Below are positions 28,101 through 36,095 of a DNA stretch of 42,526 bases, one piece after another. A program made the translations under genes and the position numbers. The DNA is taken from the IMG/VR virus record IMGVR_UViG_3300032289_001820, positions 1 through 42,526 of that record; one strand, given 5' to 3'. Below the pieces are notes generated by a model, which saw only the letters and a list, made by a program, of their open reading frames with translations, did not search any database and had not been told where the DNA came from. Numbering within the stretch: position 1 is the stretch's first letter; each line of letters opens with the position of its first letter. Origin of the DNA: a virus.

Positions 28101-31100
28101 GGCTTGAGCTTGGAGCTTGCGGCGGTCGGCAGTGGTAAGGGCCGGGCCTGCGCCGGGCGTTATTGGAAAAGTGGTCTTGAGATAGTTAGCCACATTCATG
28201 ATGTGGCCGCCGAGGTTGCCGAGCTTAATGTTGCGCTCATCCATCCAGCTCACCAGGTGGCCGATCTCGTGGGCGAAGGTCATCATGGCACTGGCTTCGT
28301 TTTGGAAAAGGTCAGGCCGGAGCGTGATGATGCCGGAGCCGGGGTTGAATGTGCCGAGGGCTTTGGGCATTCGTTTCAACTTCGGGTCGTTGCCGGTGAG
28401 GGAGCGCACCATTTCTACCAGCTCGGGCATTTCCATGACGGGCACCTTGTCCGTGCCGCCGAGGATCAGAGGCATCGTCCAGCCGCTGCTTTTTGTGGAA
28501 CGCACCACGCCAACGGCATCGGGGAAGTCGGCGAAGACTTGAGCGTCGTTGTAGGTTTCGAGCGGTGGCTTGGGGAGCGTGGCGGTGGTGGGAAGGAGCG
28601 GGGCGGGCGGCCCGGCGTCGGCCATCGACTTGCCGCCTCGGGAGGATTTGGCGGGGGGACCGGCATCGGCAAAGGCCATGTTGGTTTGGCTTTTCTGCGC
28701 TTCCTCGTAGGCGGCTTGCTGGCGGTTGGCTTCGTCGGCTTCGCGTTGCAGCTTTAAGCTGTCGTCATCCAGCGGGCGGTCGAGGCTGAATGGCATTTCG
28801 CCAGGGGTAAAAAGATTGCCTGAGAAGGGTTCGGCTTGCGGTGCGGCGGCGGGCGCGGTGTCGGTCTCAGTGAGAAATGAGAAGCCATCATCCTGTGAGG
28901 GGGAGATTTCGGTTTCCTGCACCCACATTTGCGTGCCGTCTTCCACTTTCTGGAGGCCAAACTTTGCGCCGTCTTCCAGGGAAATGGTGAAGGTCTCGGG
29001 GTCGATGGCTTTCACATTGAGCCATTCGTCTGCGATCTTCACGCGGTCGCCGATCTTGAGGTCGCTGGTTGTGACCGGTTGCAGGTTGGATTTCTTGGTC
29101 TTCGAGGGGTCGAGGGCTTGTTTAGTGAAGGTGTCGTATTGCTTTTGGATTTTATTTTGCTCGGCCTCGGTGGGGTCGCCATCCTTGATTTGACGGTAGC
29201 TATTGACCTCCGCCATGTAGGCGTTGAACAAAGTATCCGGCGAGGGGTCGGGCAATAAACCTTGCTCGAAGAGTTCTTGGGCGCGGACATCGTAGGGTTG
29301 GCCTGTCGAGCGGTGGGTCTCGGCGAAGTGCCTGCCGGTGCGGCGGATTTCGTTCCAAAAATCATTTTCTCCGCCCGCCGTGCCGCTTTTGCTCGGGCGC
29401 ATCGGGCTTTCTTGAAGCGCGGAAAGGATAGGAAATGGGCCGGGATCGTAGGAGATGCGGGGGAACTGGCGCTTGGGCTTGGCGGGCGGCGGAGTGGTGG
29501 CCCCCTCCCCGGCGATCACTTCGGGTGAGCCTGTCAGTTCAGGCGCTGTTGGTGCGCTTGCTGCGGGAGCAGAGGCGGTTGGGGGAATGTCGTCAACCAG
29601 CGTGGCGGTGGTGGGGTCGAAGGGGATGATGTTCGACGGCTCGGCAGCGGGTCCTGGTAAAGCAGGCACGCCCTCGGGGCCGGGCAGGGCGTTGGTGCCG
29701 CCTTGGAAAGCTGGCGCGGGGCCGCCTCGGTTGAGGAAGGCTTGGCCGGTGTAGGCGGCAGGGCTTCCAGAAAGCGGCACGGCGGCTTGGGGATTCTCGG
29801 CGGCGTAGGCCAAGGCGGGCTGGCCTGCGGGAGGAGCGAATCCTGCATCGGCCAAGGCGGATTGCTGGAAGCGGGGGTTGATGATCTCGGTGGTATCGAG
29901 GAAGCGGAAGCCTGCGGCGTCCACGGTGGCGCGGCGGATGGCTTGGGCATCGAGGAGGCGTTCATCGGCGCGGAGGGTATCCACGGCTTGGCGCATGACT
30001 CGGTAGTCCTCGGCCTCTTGGCGGGTGGCGCGTCCGGTTTTGACCTGGGATTCAAGTGTGACCAATTCCTCGGGGGCGTAGGTTTTATTGCGAGCCTTTA
30101 CCCCGAGGCCCGCGCCGAGGCCGCCGAAGATGGCGGAGATGCCGGTGCTGGCGGGGTTGTATTGCGGGCGGGGGGCGAGTTGTTCGCCGGTCTGGCGGAA
30201 ATGCTCCATCGCCACTTCCTTGCTGATGTCTTGGTGCAGGAGTTTATCGAGGCCGAGGTTGCCGACTTGGATCGTGGCGTCGGTAGCCACGCCGATGCCT
30301 GCGCCTGCGCCGAAGGCTCCGGTGACAAACTTGGCGGCGGCGGCGCTGCCTTTCTCGGCTTGGATGAGATTGGCGGCATTCGCCAGGCGGGAGATGGAAA
30401 CGGGCGTGGGGGCGAGGATCGAGACGAGCTGGCCGCCGGTGTTGTAGCCGGGCTTGAGTTGGTTCGCGGCGTAGAAGCTATCGAGCAGGTCGCTTTCCTT
30501 GGAGGAAAGTTCGAGGAGCTTGTCGTAGGCGGCTCCGGTGCCGAGCGCGGCGGCGGTGCCTGCGCCAATGCCAACGGCGATGGCCCCCGGTCCAGTAAAG
30601 CCGGTGGCTGTGGCGGCGGCTCCCCCTCCCACGATGGCGGCTCCGGTTTGCATGGCTCCTTTGAGCAAGCCGGAGGCGGCGGCTTTGGCTTCGGGGAAAG
30701 CTCCGGCGCGGCGCTCCAAGTCGCGGCGGGCGGCGGTGGCTTTCTCCACCGAGGGGATCACGGTGCGGGTGGCTTCGTCCCATTGATCCACGGTGCCTTT
30801 CTGGAGCTGGGTGTAGGAGTCGGAGTCGATCACCCCGGCGGACCACAGATTCTCGACGGCGGAGTTGTAGCGAGCGGGGTCGATGTAGATGCGGCCTTCG
30901 AGGACTTTCCAAGATTGGCTGCCCTCGGGGAAAATCCCCTCTTCGCGGATAAGTTGATCCTCGCGCATCCCGGCATCGCGGGCGGCATCGAGTTCGGGAT
31001 TCGGTGCGGGCAATGGCGAAGGCGTGGCAGCGGGCAAGGCGGGCTCGTCCTCGACAAGAACGGCGGTGGTGGGATCGAATCCCATCGGTTCCTCCTCCGC

Positions 31101-31175
31101 CGGCACGGCAGAGGCGGCATCGAAATCAGCCGGTTCGTCCTCGATGAGAACGGCGGTGGAGGGATCGAAACTCAT
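25149..31175 (-). CDS. Large polyvalent internal-virion protein with zincin motif, 2008 aa
   Basis: The ATG at 31175 overlaps the upstream stop (ATGA); the TTG two codons earlier is less likely. The motif FDP[ST]TA.L..D occurs three times: near residues 3, 33 and 515. Residues about 175-215 are glycine- and alanine-rich and hydrophobic (GAAIVGGGAAATATGFTGPG), possibly membrane-active. HEIGH at about 969-973 (FAHEIGHLVSWMDE) is the HExxH zinc-metallopeptidase signature. The C-terminal 600 residues (IGIPNYYKKGRHAQAAGALV, then FLNIFLRSYDSLQRNL) resemble the LPD38-type end of large polyvalent phage proteins. Such proteins ride in the head and are injected to assist DNA entry or attack host targets. 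It is the last gene of the leftward unit. The role is inferred from family habits. Confidence 0.72.
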   Translation of the reverse strand: MSFDPSTAVLIEDEPADFDAASAVPAEEEPMGFDPTTAVLVEDEPALPAATPSPLPAPNPELDAARDAGMREDQLIREEGIFPEGSQSWKVLEGRIYIDPARYNSAVENLWSAGVIDSDSYTQLQKGTVDQWDEATRTVIPSVEKATAARRDLERRAGAFPEAKAAASGLLKGAMQTGAAIVGGGAAATATGFTGPGAIAVGIGAGTAAALGTGAAYDKLLELSSKESDLLDSFYAANQLKPGYNTGGQLVSILAPTPVSISRLANAANLIQAEKGSAAAAKFVTGAFGAGAGIGVATDATIQVGNLGLDKLLHQDISKEVAMEHFRQTGEQLAPRPQYNPASTGISAIFGGLGAGLGVKARNKTYAPEELVTLESQVKTGRATRQEAEDYRVMRQAVDTLRADERLLDAQAIRRATVDAAGFRFLDTTEIINPRFQQSALADAGFAPPAGQPALAYAAENPQAAVPLSGSPAAYTGQAFLNRGGPAPAFQGGTNALPGPEGVPALPGPAAEPSNIIPFDPTTATLVDDIPPTASAPAASAPTAPELTGSPEVIAGEGATTPPPAKPKRQFPRISYDPGPFPILSALQESPMRPSKSGTAGGENDFWNEIRRTGRHFAETHRSTGQPYDVRAQELFEQGLLPDPSPDTLFNAYMAEVNSYRQIKDGDPTEAEQNKIQKQYDTFTKQALDPSKTKKSNLQPVTTSDLKIGDRVKIADEWLNVKAIDPETFTISLEDGAKFGLQKVEDGTQMWVQETEISPSQDDGFSFLTETDTAPAAAPQAEPFSGNLFTPGEMPFSLDRPLDDDSLKLQREADEANRQQAAYEEAQKSQTNMAFADAGPPAKSSRGGKSMADAGPPAPLLPTTATLPKPPLETYNDAQVFADFPDAVGVVRSTKSSGWTMPLILGGTDKVPVMEMPELVEMVRSLTGNDPKLKRMPKALGTFNPGSGIITLRPDLFQNEASAMMTFAHEIGHLVSWMDERNIKLGNLGGHIMNVANYLKTTFPITPGAGPALTTADRRKLQAQAKAENPSDPDARTTRYRELVQQTMDTRNLGAVSEKQGGYSPNIREELINLSEWWKPFSYDDAKDSYVDYRHSAEELYADAISVLFNSPADLQARAPVFYKAFWNYADARPQVKASIFEIQNRILMGRDAVLDKRLARDLESFKAGAEVFVGKQAAAAERRASLTGWWENLKDQYWNRYQPLIESAAKARAAGTITKASEDGIRWLTEEHPLADSKLQLKLADIGRLYQSLDAAGVPRDYFGVWLKHHRIANERYEVTEKIKGMDLTVEKGRAVMANPGGETARTSAEMLASLQQRLGPDKTAALESAVAGFRDVVFTIMEDANDAGLFSADLWEIISANRDNYAAFTPLEYVQEYLPSAIRKQVGTFKEIADPLQQTVLKSISIHRAAQNNRFKRAAVEAIRQTAPELVKPAPMKYNGKAMVPQESQETGFTLVQWKDDGQLTGVHLPDRYARMWEDQSPAERDAILKLLSTGFQRLVYGAIIRYNPAFQLFMSPARDLQRSITNMPGGIQGRARFLQRLLDPETWGASVEWARGDIGKTELLREMIENAATGGPHSAFGGRMGSDDDSLDAILRKYHLQDQQSRNGFVRALMAPLKGIEFAGQVLQLLPKAAAYKVLVKDTGIPAPQAANTIRNHIGIPNYYKKGRHAQAAGALVPFLNIFLRSYDSLQRNLRGAERNMGGKEWWLAWALTGGGLIAVLQTLAKEGLFGKDLEKLYSRVPAWDMTNFAVLPLGEVPTGETGGKTVYARLPQDEGLRVINGVVSKMLTSAIRSAKGDPSAPQLGEVFAGISSQVPGTNTILELGQNWTTFLAGRNPRDDFRNRYILSDDQWLAGGWDATKPMLGWTLEQTGITNFFTYDPKADTLTETTLSAAPILNRFIKISDRGVYQSEAKADEADKRDMAKVRLSLPDQVNGLRTEYNYLKNRGENRSDRETLRYYELGQWYRTYRQAMDEVETNMEFGNRAAAQSAIRGLVQHSKLYKAR

Positions 31176-32221
31176 TTCCAAGCATCGTTGCCACGGTAGG
31201 TTTTTACATTGCCAGCGGCATCGCGGTAGCGTTTGCCGACTTGGAATTTCTCAGGCGTGGGCATGGGGTTCGGGCGGGGAGTTTGTGAAGGGGCGGCGGA
31301 GCGGGTGGCAGGCGTCGGCGCTGGCGTGGCAGCGGGCGCGGGGGAGGATTTGGAGGAGCGGTTCACGGGGCGGATGGCGACTTCGATGCGTTTGTCGAAA
31401 TCAGATTTCTCGCTTTCCAGTTGCTTGCGGAGGGAAGCCACCTTGGTTCCGCCGAGCCACCCGGCAGGCTCATAGGTGCCGGTCTCGTCGTTGTAGGCCA
31501 CAGATTCCGCCTCGGTAAAACGAGTGAGATCCGTGAGGCGAGCGCCGACATTTTCACTCTGGAGCTGGAGGCGTTTGATGTTGTCCTCTTGCGTAGCGGA
31601 AAGTTTCGCGGGGCCGCGAACGGCTTCCCCGCTGTTTTCATAATATGCCGGGAAGCTGCGGCCCGTGAGCGGGTCGATCATAACCATGGTGCCATCCTCG
31701 GCTTGCTTGATTTCCTTCTTCACAGGCTCCGGTTGTTTATCTGCTTCAATTCGCTGGCCATTTGCAAAATACACCGTGCGGCCATCGGGCAGGGCTACGG
31801 TCTGAACTTGCGAAGCGCGGGCTTGCTTCACGCTGGCTTGGTAAATGCGGAGGGCATCGCTGGCGCGGAGGCGACCGCCCGAGGCTTTGGCAGCGCGAAT
31901 GACTTCCTTCTCATGCGGCGAGAGGGCGGCCCATTGTTCCTTGCTGGTAATGCGGAGGCTGGCTCCCTGGGCGAGTCGGGCGGCGACGGCATCGAAAGGC
32001 TCGTCGTCTTGACCCGCCACGGCATCGAGGGCTTGGCCCACCGGTTGTTGCTGGGTGGCCGGATCGACGGCATCAAACGCTGCCGATAAGGGCATGATGT
32101 TATTTGGATCAGCGTCGGCAGAGGGGTTCACCGGGAGCGGCACAACTTGGTCGTTGTCGAGATTGGCCTGCCGTGGAAGCGGCACGGAATTTACAAAAGC
32201 GTTTTGTGCGGGGGAGGCCAT
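31172..32221 (-). CDS. Internal virion protein candidate, 349 aa
   Basis: MASPAQNAFVNSVPLPRQAN leads into a low-complexity leader and a helical middle (HEKEVIRAAKASGGRLRASD, then KRLQLQSENVGARLTDLTRF). A 'VMIDPLTGRSFPAYYE' segment lies near residue 200. The C-terminal 80 residues are A/P/T-rich (PAPAATPAPTPATRSAAP) followed by KFQVGKRYRDAAGNVKTYRG, a small beta module seen at the ends of phage structural proteins. It is coupled to the 2008-residue protein (ATGA at 31172-31175) and probably travels with it in the virion. No family is recognised. Confidence 0.64.
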   Translation of the reverse strand: MASPAQNAFVNSVPLPRQANLDNDQVVPLPVNPSADADPNNIMPLSAAFDAVDPATQQQPVGQALDAVAGQDDEPFDAVAARLAQGASLRITSKEQWAALSPHEKEVIRAAKASGGRLRASDALRIYQASVKQARASQVQTVALPDGRTVYFANGQRIEADKQPEPVKKEIKQAEDGTMVMIDPLTGRSFPAYYENSGEAVRGPAKLSATQEDNIKRLQLQSENVGARLTDLTRFTEAESVAYNDETGTYEPAGWLGGTKVASLRKQLESEKSDFDKRIEVAIRPVNRSSKSSPAPAATPAPTPATRSAAPSQTPRPNPMPTPEKFQVGKRYRDAAGNVKTYRGNDAWK

Positions 32222-32230
32222 GGAAAGATT

Positions 32231-32731
32231 TTACTGATAGATGTCAACGCCATCTGCCACATCGACGCTAAACATGGGCGAAGACCCGCCGCCGCCACCG
32301 ATGCCGAGAGCGGCTTTCTGTTTGGCGAGATTGAAGGCTTGGGTGTATTGATTGTTTTGAATGAATCGGCTGCGGAGGTTTTCCATCGCGGGCACGGAGG
32401 CCATGTAAATGCCGGACATTTTATCGAGGTTATTTCCAGCATCGGCCATTCGCTTGGTGATGATTTGTTGCAGGGCTACTCCTTCGGCTCCGTAAGTAGG
32501 CAGGGTGGACTGCATGGTATTAAGGGCTTCGCCAATGCTGGTGGCTTTGCTGGCGTCTTCCTGTTTCTTGGTAATAACTTCCGCAATGCTGGACCCCATA
32601 GATTCTAGGCCTTCGCCGATGGATTGGCCGAAAAATTGCATTCCTTGGGCGCGGGTGTTGGCGGCGTTGGCTTGGGATGCTCCGAGGATTTCGCCGGAGC
32701 GGTCGTTGACTTGGGGGTTGTAGGCGAACAT
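32231..32731 (-). CDS. Helical structural protein candidate, 166 aa
   Basis: MFAYNPQVNDRSGEILGASQ leads into a continuous helical protein with A/N/Q-rich segments (ANAANTRAQGMQFFGQSIGE, then VALQQIITKRMADAGNNLDK). A glycine-rich GIGGGGGSSP hinge precedes a beta C-terminus (MFSVDVADGVDIYQ). The layout resembles small internal or tail-core proteins of podoviruses. It has no cysteine or membrane segment. It lies between the YkgJ-type gene and the internal-virion proteins, in the same unit. Confidence 0.62.
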   Translation of the reverse strand: MFAYNPQVNDRSGEILGASQANAANTRAQGMQFFGQSIGEGLESMGSSIAEVITKKQEDASKATSIGEALNTMQSTLPTYGAEGVALQQIITKRMADAGNNLDKMSGIYMASVPAMENLRSRFIQNNQYTQAFNLAKQKAALGIGGGGGSSPMFSVDVADGVDIYQ

Positions 32732-32737
32732 GGGCGT

Positions 32738-33031
32738 TTAGGGGGTTGGGAGGTTTTGGGATTGGCGGGCTTCTAAGCAGAGAGGGCTACCGGGCTGGAA
32801 GGACCGGCAGGCGGATGGGCGTGATTCGTATATTGCGCAGGCGACTCCTCGGCCCACCGCGCCACGGAGGGCGATGCAGCGTGCGCAGGGTGAGGTTTTG
32901 AGCAGAGGGTAGTCGGTGCGGAGGTATTCGGCAGGGATGCCGGTGGCGTCGGAGCGGTCGCGCCGGAGCACGGGCCAACTCCACTTGTGGCTGCAACATG
33001 CGCCACACCGTTGACAATCGTATTGTTCCAT
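32738..33031 (-). CDS. YkgJ-type cysteine-cluster protein, 97 aa
   Basis: MEQYDCQRCGACCSHKWSWP is the typical YkgJ/UPF0153 opening, with cysteines at 6, 9, 12 and 13, then SPCARCIAL (49, 52), GVACAIYESRPSACRSF (65, 75) and LCLEA (85). The family binds zinc or iron-sulphur and is often linked to metal or sulphur chemistry. Its ATG at 33031 is in a different frame inside the 3' end of the PAPS-reductase-like gene, so 259 bases are shared. The cysteine pattern proves this frame is coding. The pairing with a sulphur-related enzyme hints at joint work on a thiol or metal step. Confidence 0.75.
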   Translation of the reverse strand: MEQYDCQRCGACCSHKWSWPVLRRDRSDATGIPAEYLRTDYPLLKTSPCARCIALRGAVGRGVACAIYESRPSACRSFQPGSPLCLEARQSQNLPTP

Positions 33032-33861
33032 GTGGGCTGAAATCCTTGGGTGGCGCTGGAGAAGTCGATGTAGGGGGCGAGGTGGGAGATGTTGTTGGTG
33101 GAGGCGCGGAGCTTGGGGCAGTGGACGACGGGTCCGGCGTGGCGGTTCACGCAGTTGAAGCAGACGGGGTAGTAGTCGGCGTTGGAGGATTTGTCGGGAT
33201 TGTGCTGCCAGGTGTTGTGGATTTTCTGGTAGCGGGTCGGGTCGTTGGGGACGCCTTCGGCTTCGAGGTAGGACCAGACATCGGCATCGGTCCACTCGCG
33301 CATGGGGTAGAATTGCCAAGGGGCGTCGTCGGGGCGGACGACATCTTGCGCGAGGGGGACTTGGCCTTTGATGAGATCGACATCGGCGCTTTTCTGGCCA
33401 TGAAAGACGGCATCCCACGGGAAGTTAAACCGACCGGTGGGGCGTTGCAGAGCATCGAGTCCGCAGAGGTAGCGGTTTGTTTCGATGTCAAAAGGTGTGG
33501 GGGGCTCGGTGCCTAAAAAGAGGAGCAGGACTTTGTGAGGGGCCATCTCGTAGGCTTTGACGAAATCGAATCGCGGGGCTCCGGTCTCGATGTCGTAGCC
33601 GTCTTGGATGCCGTATGCGTAGGGGGTGTAGTCGTGCATCTCCAGGTCCCACTCGCGGGCGAGGAAGTCGCTGTGGGCGTAGCGGTGGCGGTGGCGGGGT
33701 TCGCGCCATTGGATGACGGGCAGCTTTGCCCCTACCTTGAAAAAAAGGAGGTGGAGCATGGCGGTGGAGTCTTTGCCCCCACTCCAGAGCACGGCGGGGT
33801 TGTTGACCTGAGAAAGCCAGGCTTCGATTTTGGCCGTGGTTTGGCGAATGAGTTCGTGCAT
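32773..33861 (-). CDS. PAPS-reductase-like PP-loop protein, 362 aa as called
   Basis: The PP-loop ATPase motif SGGKDS lies at residues 27-32 in NPAVLWSGGKDSTAMLHL. LPVIQWREPRHRHRYAHSDF and the PWDAVFHGQKSADVDLIKGQ segment fit the phosphoadenosine phosphosulphate reductase (CysH/DndC-like) fold. WQFYPMREWTDADVWSYLE is a conserved family block. Near residues 225-245 a VCFNCVNR...HC cluster replaces the CysH ECGLH tail. The last 85 residues are the out-of-frame shadow of the YkgJ-type gene and probably not part of the ancestral protein, so a stop near 33030 may have been lost. Such phage proteins may serve nucleic-acid thiolation or nucleotide sulphur chemistry; this is not proven. Confidence 0.78.
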   Translation of the reverse strand: MHELIRQTTAKIEAWLSQVNNPAVLWSGGKDSTAMLHLLFFKVGAKLPVIQWREPRHRHRYAHSDFLAREWDLEMHDYTPYAYGIQDGYDIETGAPRFDFVKAYEMAPHKVLLLFLGTEPPTPFDIETNRYLCGLDALQRPTGRFNFPWDAVFHGQKSADVDLIKGQVPLAQDVVRPDDAPWQFYPMREWTDADVWSYLEAEGVPNDPTRYQKIHNTWQHNPDKSSNADYYPVCFNCVNRHAGPVVHCPKLRASTNNISHLAPYIDFSSATQGFQPTWNNTIVNGVAHVAATSGVGPCSGATAPTPPASLPNTSAPTTLCSKPHPAHAASPSVARWAEESPAQYTNHAHPPAGPSSPVALSA

Positions 33862-33866
33862 GGAGA

Positions 33867-34940
33867 TTAAATAGCTCCGCCGAGAATCATGGCCCCGCCT
33901 ATTGATCCAGCGGCGGCCATTCCTCCGCCCCCGAGGCTGCCCAACATGCCCATCATTCCGGCATCGCGGGAGGCTCCGGCTTGTAAATAAGCGCCTTGGA
34001 GGGCGGCTTGATTGTTCATGAAGCTGTTGTAGCGGGTGTCGATCATGTTGGCATTGAAGGAGGCGACATTTCCGGCCATCTGGGTGGCATTGTTGTAGGT
34101 GTTACCGATCATCTGGCCGCTTTGGCCGAGGGTGCTTGAGCCCATGCCAGCGCCGGGAGCGAGGGCGCGAGCGTAGGGGTCGACGGTAATGTTGGCTCCA
34201 GCGAGGCCGGTGCGGAGGTTGGCTTGGGCGAGGCGGGTGTTGGCGCTTTGCCCGAGGATATTTCCTACGAGGCCGAGGCGGTTTTGCCGATTGCTGACGA
34301 GCATTTGGTTGGTTGAGCCTGCGAAGTTACGGCGGTCGGCCTCGCGCTGGCTGGCGTAGGCTTCTCGGTTGAGGATTTCGGCGGCGAGGGCTCCTGTGCC
34401 TGCGCCGAGGCCACGGGCTGCCATGCCAGCGCGGGCTTGCTGGGTGGCTTGGCGCTCCTGCTCGGGGCTGAGGCTGCGGCCTAGAGCAAGCTCGTTGGAG
34501 GCTTGGCGTTGTAGCTCTCGCTCGATGTCTGTGCCTTGCAGGTCTCCGGCAGCGGCATAGCCGAGCTGGTCTGTGTAGTCGGCGACGGATTGAAGGTCGT
34601 CTGCTTGCTGCCCTGCGGCGATGAGTTGGTCGGTGGCGCGTTTTGTGTAAAGGTTTGGCGCGGCGGTGCCGACGGTCTCAGAGCCTGTGATGTTGCCTTT
34701 TTCATCCACCTTGTAGCGGGTCACTACACCGCCCTCAGCTCGCAGGTTCGACGCTATATTTGAAATAGTGCCAAGCTGGAGGGCTTCTTGCTTAGGATAC
34801 GCTTCAATTTGGGCTTTGAGTTGGTCACGGTATTGCTCTTTGGCGGCGACGCTGGATTCTGCCATGAGCTTGCCGTAGTCAATAGGCTGCGCCTGTGGTG
34901 GCGGCGTTTCTTTCTTGGGCTTGCTGCCCCCGCCGCCCAT
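33867..34940 (-). CDS. Glycine-rich internal virion protein candidate, 357 aa
   Basis: The start MGGGGSKPKKETPPPQAQPI, followed by helical alanine-rich segments (ELALGRSLSPEQERQATQQA, MAARGLGAGTGALAAEILNR) and a C-terminus of G/A/M runs (MLGSLGGGGMAAAGSIGGAM), is the usual layout of gp14-like internal core proteins. The glycine/alanine-rich end may enter the host envelope during DNA injection. Gene order (collar, small gene, this, PAPS-like, internal proteins) supports a virion role. Its start overlaps the preceding stop by one base (34938-34942). Family name is uncertain. Confidence 0.68.
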   Translation of the reverse strand: MGGGGSKPKKETPPPQAQPIDYGKLMAESSVAAKEQYRDQLKAQIEAYPKQEALQLGTISNIASNLRAEGGVVTRYKVDEKGNITGSETVGTAAPNLYTKRATDQLIAAGQQADDLQSVADYTDQLGYAAAGDLQGTDIERELQRQASNELALGRSLSPEQERQATQQARAGMAARGLGAGTGALAAEILNREAYASQREADRRNFAGSTNQMLVSNRQNRLGLVGNILGQSANTRLAQANLRTGLAGANITVDPYARALAPGAGMGSSTLGQSGQMIGNTYNNATQMAGNVASFNANMIDTRYNSFMNNQAALQGAYLQAGASRDAGMMGMLGSLGGGGMAAAGSIGGAMILGGAI

Positions 34941-35305
34941 TAGGACACCCTCCCTTCAACGAGGCCCACGCGGCGGGCGAGTTTGGCCCATGGGTAGGCG
35001 TGGGGTTGGAAGGAATTGCGGCGGTGCCAGCAGGCCCACTCTTGGGGGTGCGTGGCGACGCGGAGAAATTCGCGGACGGGGTTCGCGTGGCCGACCGAGG
35101 CGGCCAACTCGACGAACCAGGCGTTTGAGGGGAGGTCGTAGGTCATGGTGTTAGTTTCTGGGGAGTAGTGGACTTCGTGGGCGAGGAGGAAGACTTGCGG
35201 GGTATTGAAAACGAGGCCGTGGGCCATGTGCCAGGCGAGGAGGGACTCGAAGGGTTCGGTGGTGTGTTCGTCATGCCAGTTGCGGGCGCGTTCCCAGGGG
35301 AGCAT
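34940..35305 (-). CDS. Hypothetical protein, 121 aa
   Basis: The ATG at 35305 overlaps the collar gene's stop by one base (TAATG), so the start is firm: MLPWERARNWHDEHTTEPFE. The protein is rich in tryptophan and histidine (SLLAWHMAHGLVFNTPQVFL, LRVATHPQEWACWHRRNSF) with a central LAHEVHYSPETNTMTYDLPS. No zinc-binding array is complete. Placement between the collar and internal proteins suggests a virion assembly or structural role, but no family is named. Confidence 0.68.
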   Translation of the reverse strand: MLPWERARNWHDEHTTEPFESLLAWHMAHGLVFNTPQVFLLAHEVHYSPETNTMTYDLPSNAWFVELAASVGHANPVREFLRVATHPQEWACWHRRNSFQPHAYPWAKLARRVGLVEGRVS

Positions 35306-36093
35306 TAGGCTTTGATGCAATACAGTAGGGCAATGTTGGCGGGGCGGATTTCGACCGTTGCAAAATTTGTCGTAAGTGTTGCAGATTTCAGTGCATCGTC
35401 TTTAGTCTCATCAACATTATACGCATCTGTAGCATATTTATCTAGGGTTGTTGTAAGCGTTGCGGTTAATGAAGACTGAGCTTGTTTGGCTCCAAAGGTT
35501 CCAGTGTATGTTGTCTCACCAATCTCCTGCAATCCGCTGCCGCGCACAAAAATGCCGCGCAGGTCGGGGAGTGGCAGGCGTTTGCCTGCGGCAAAATCGG
35601 CAGAGGCGGATGTGCCACGAGTAGACGCCAATCCGGCGCTGGTCAGGATTGGCAGGAGTGAGTTGACCCAATTTAACCACAGCACCGAATACAACGCAGA
35701 ATAAATATCGTTTGCAAAATTTGCACCACTGGCTGCGCTTCCGATGGTCTGTCCATTAGCGGGAAGCCATCCGAATGGGGCGGTTGTCATAACAAACGGA
35801 AGGACAGCACCAACCGGAACAAGTTGGTTTGAAAAACTTAAAGTCCCCGCCGTAAGTGTGCCGGTAGTGGTAATGTTCCCTGAGGTAACAATATTCCCGC
35901 TGGTGATCGCTGTGCCGCTGACCTTGCCAGCGGTGGAGATGGTGGCGAGTTTTGTGTCGGCAATGGCAGCGGAGGTCGAGATGTCCGCATTGACTATATC
36001 TTTGATCGTTGCTTTATCGACCAGATCGTTGAGCTTGGTCGGAGTGACGACTTCGTTTGTTGTAAAAATTTTACCTTTAGTGATTGTGGCCAT
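35305..36093 (-). CDS. Tail-collar fibre protein, 262 aa
   Basis: The N-terminal 30 residues (MATITKGKIFTTNEVVTPTK) are a fibre-attachment leader. A repetitive beta shaft follows (GKVSGTAITSGNIVTSGNIT). Residues about 92-140 read PVGAVLPFVMTTAPFGWLPA and NGQTIGSAASGANFANDIY, the phage tail-collar (Phage_Collar) domain 'P.G.I..F......GWL..NG..'. LPLPDLRGIFVRGSGL and the C-terminal VEIRPANIALLYCIKA are the usual second halves of that domain. The protein binds the tail and probably the receptor. It is downstream of the nozzle-like protein in the same unit. Confidence 0.85.
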   Translation of the reverse strand: MATITKGKIFTTNEVVTPTKLNDLVDKATIKDIVNADISTSAAIADTKLATISTAGKVSGTAITSGNIVTSGNITTTGTLTAGTLSFSNQLVPVGAVLPFVMTTAPFGWLPANGQTIGSAASGANFANDIYSALYSVLWLNWVNSLLPILTSAGLASTRGTSASADFAAGKRLPLPDLRGIFVRGSGLQEIGETTYTGTFGAKQAQSSLTATLTTTLDKYATDAYNVDETKDDALKSATLTTNFATVEIRPANIALLYCIKA

Positions 36094-36095
36094 GG

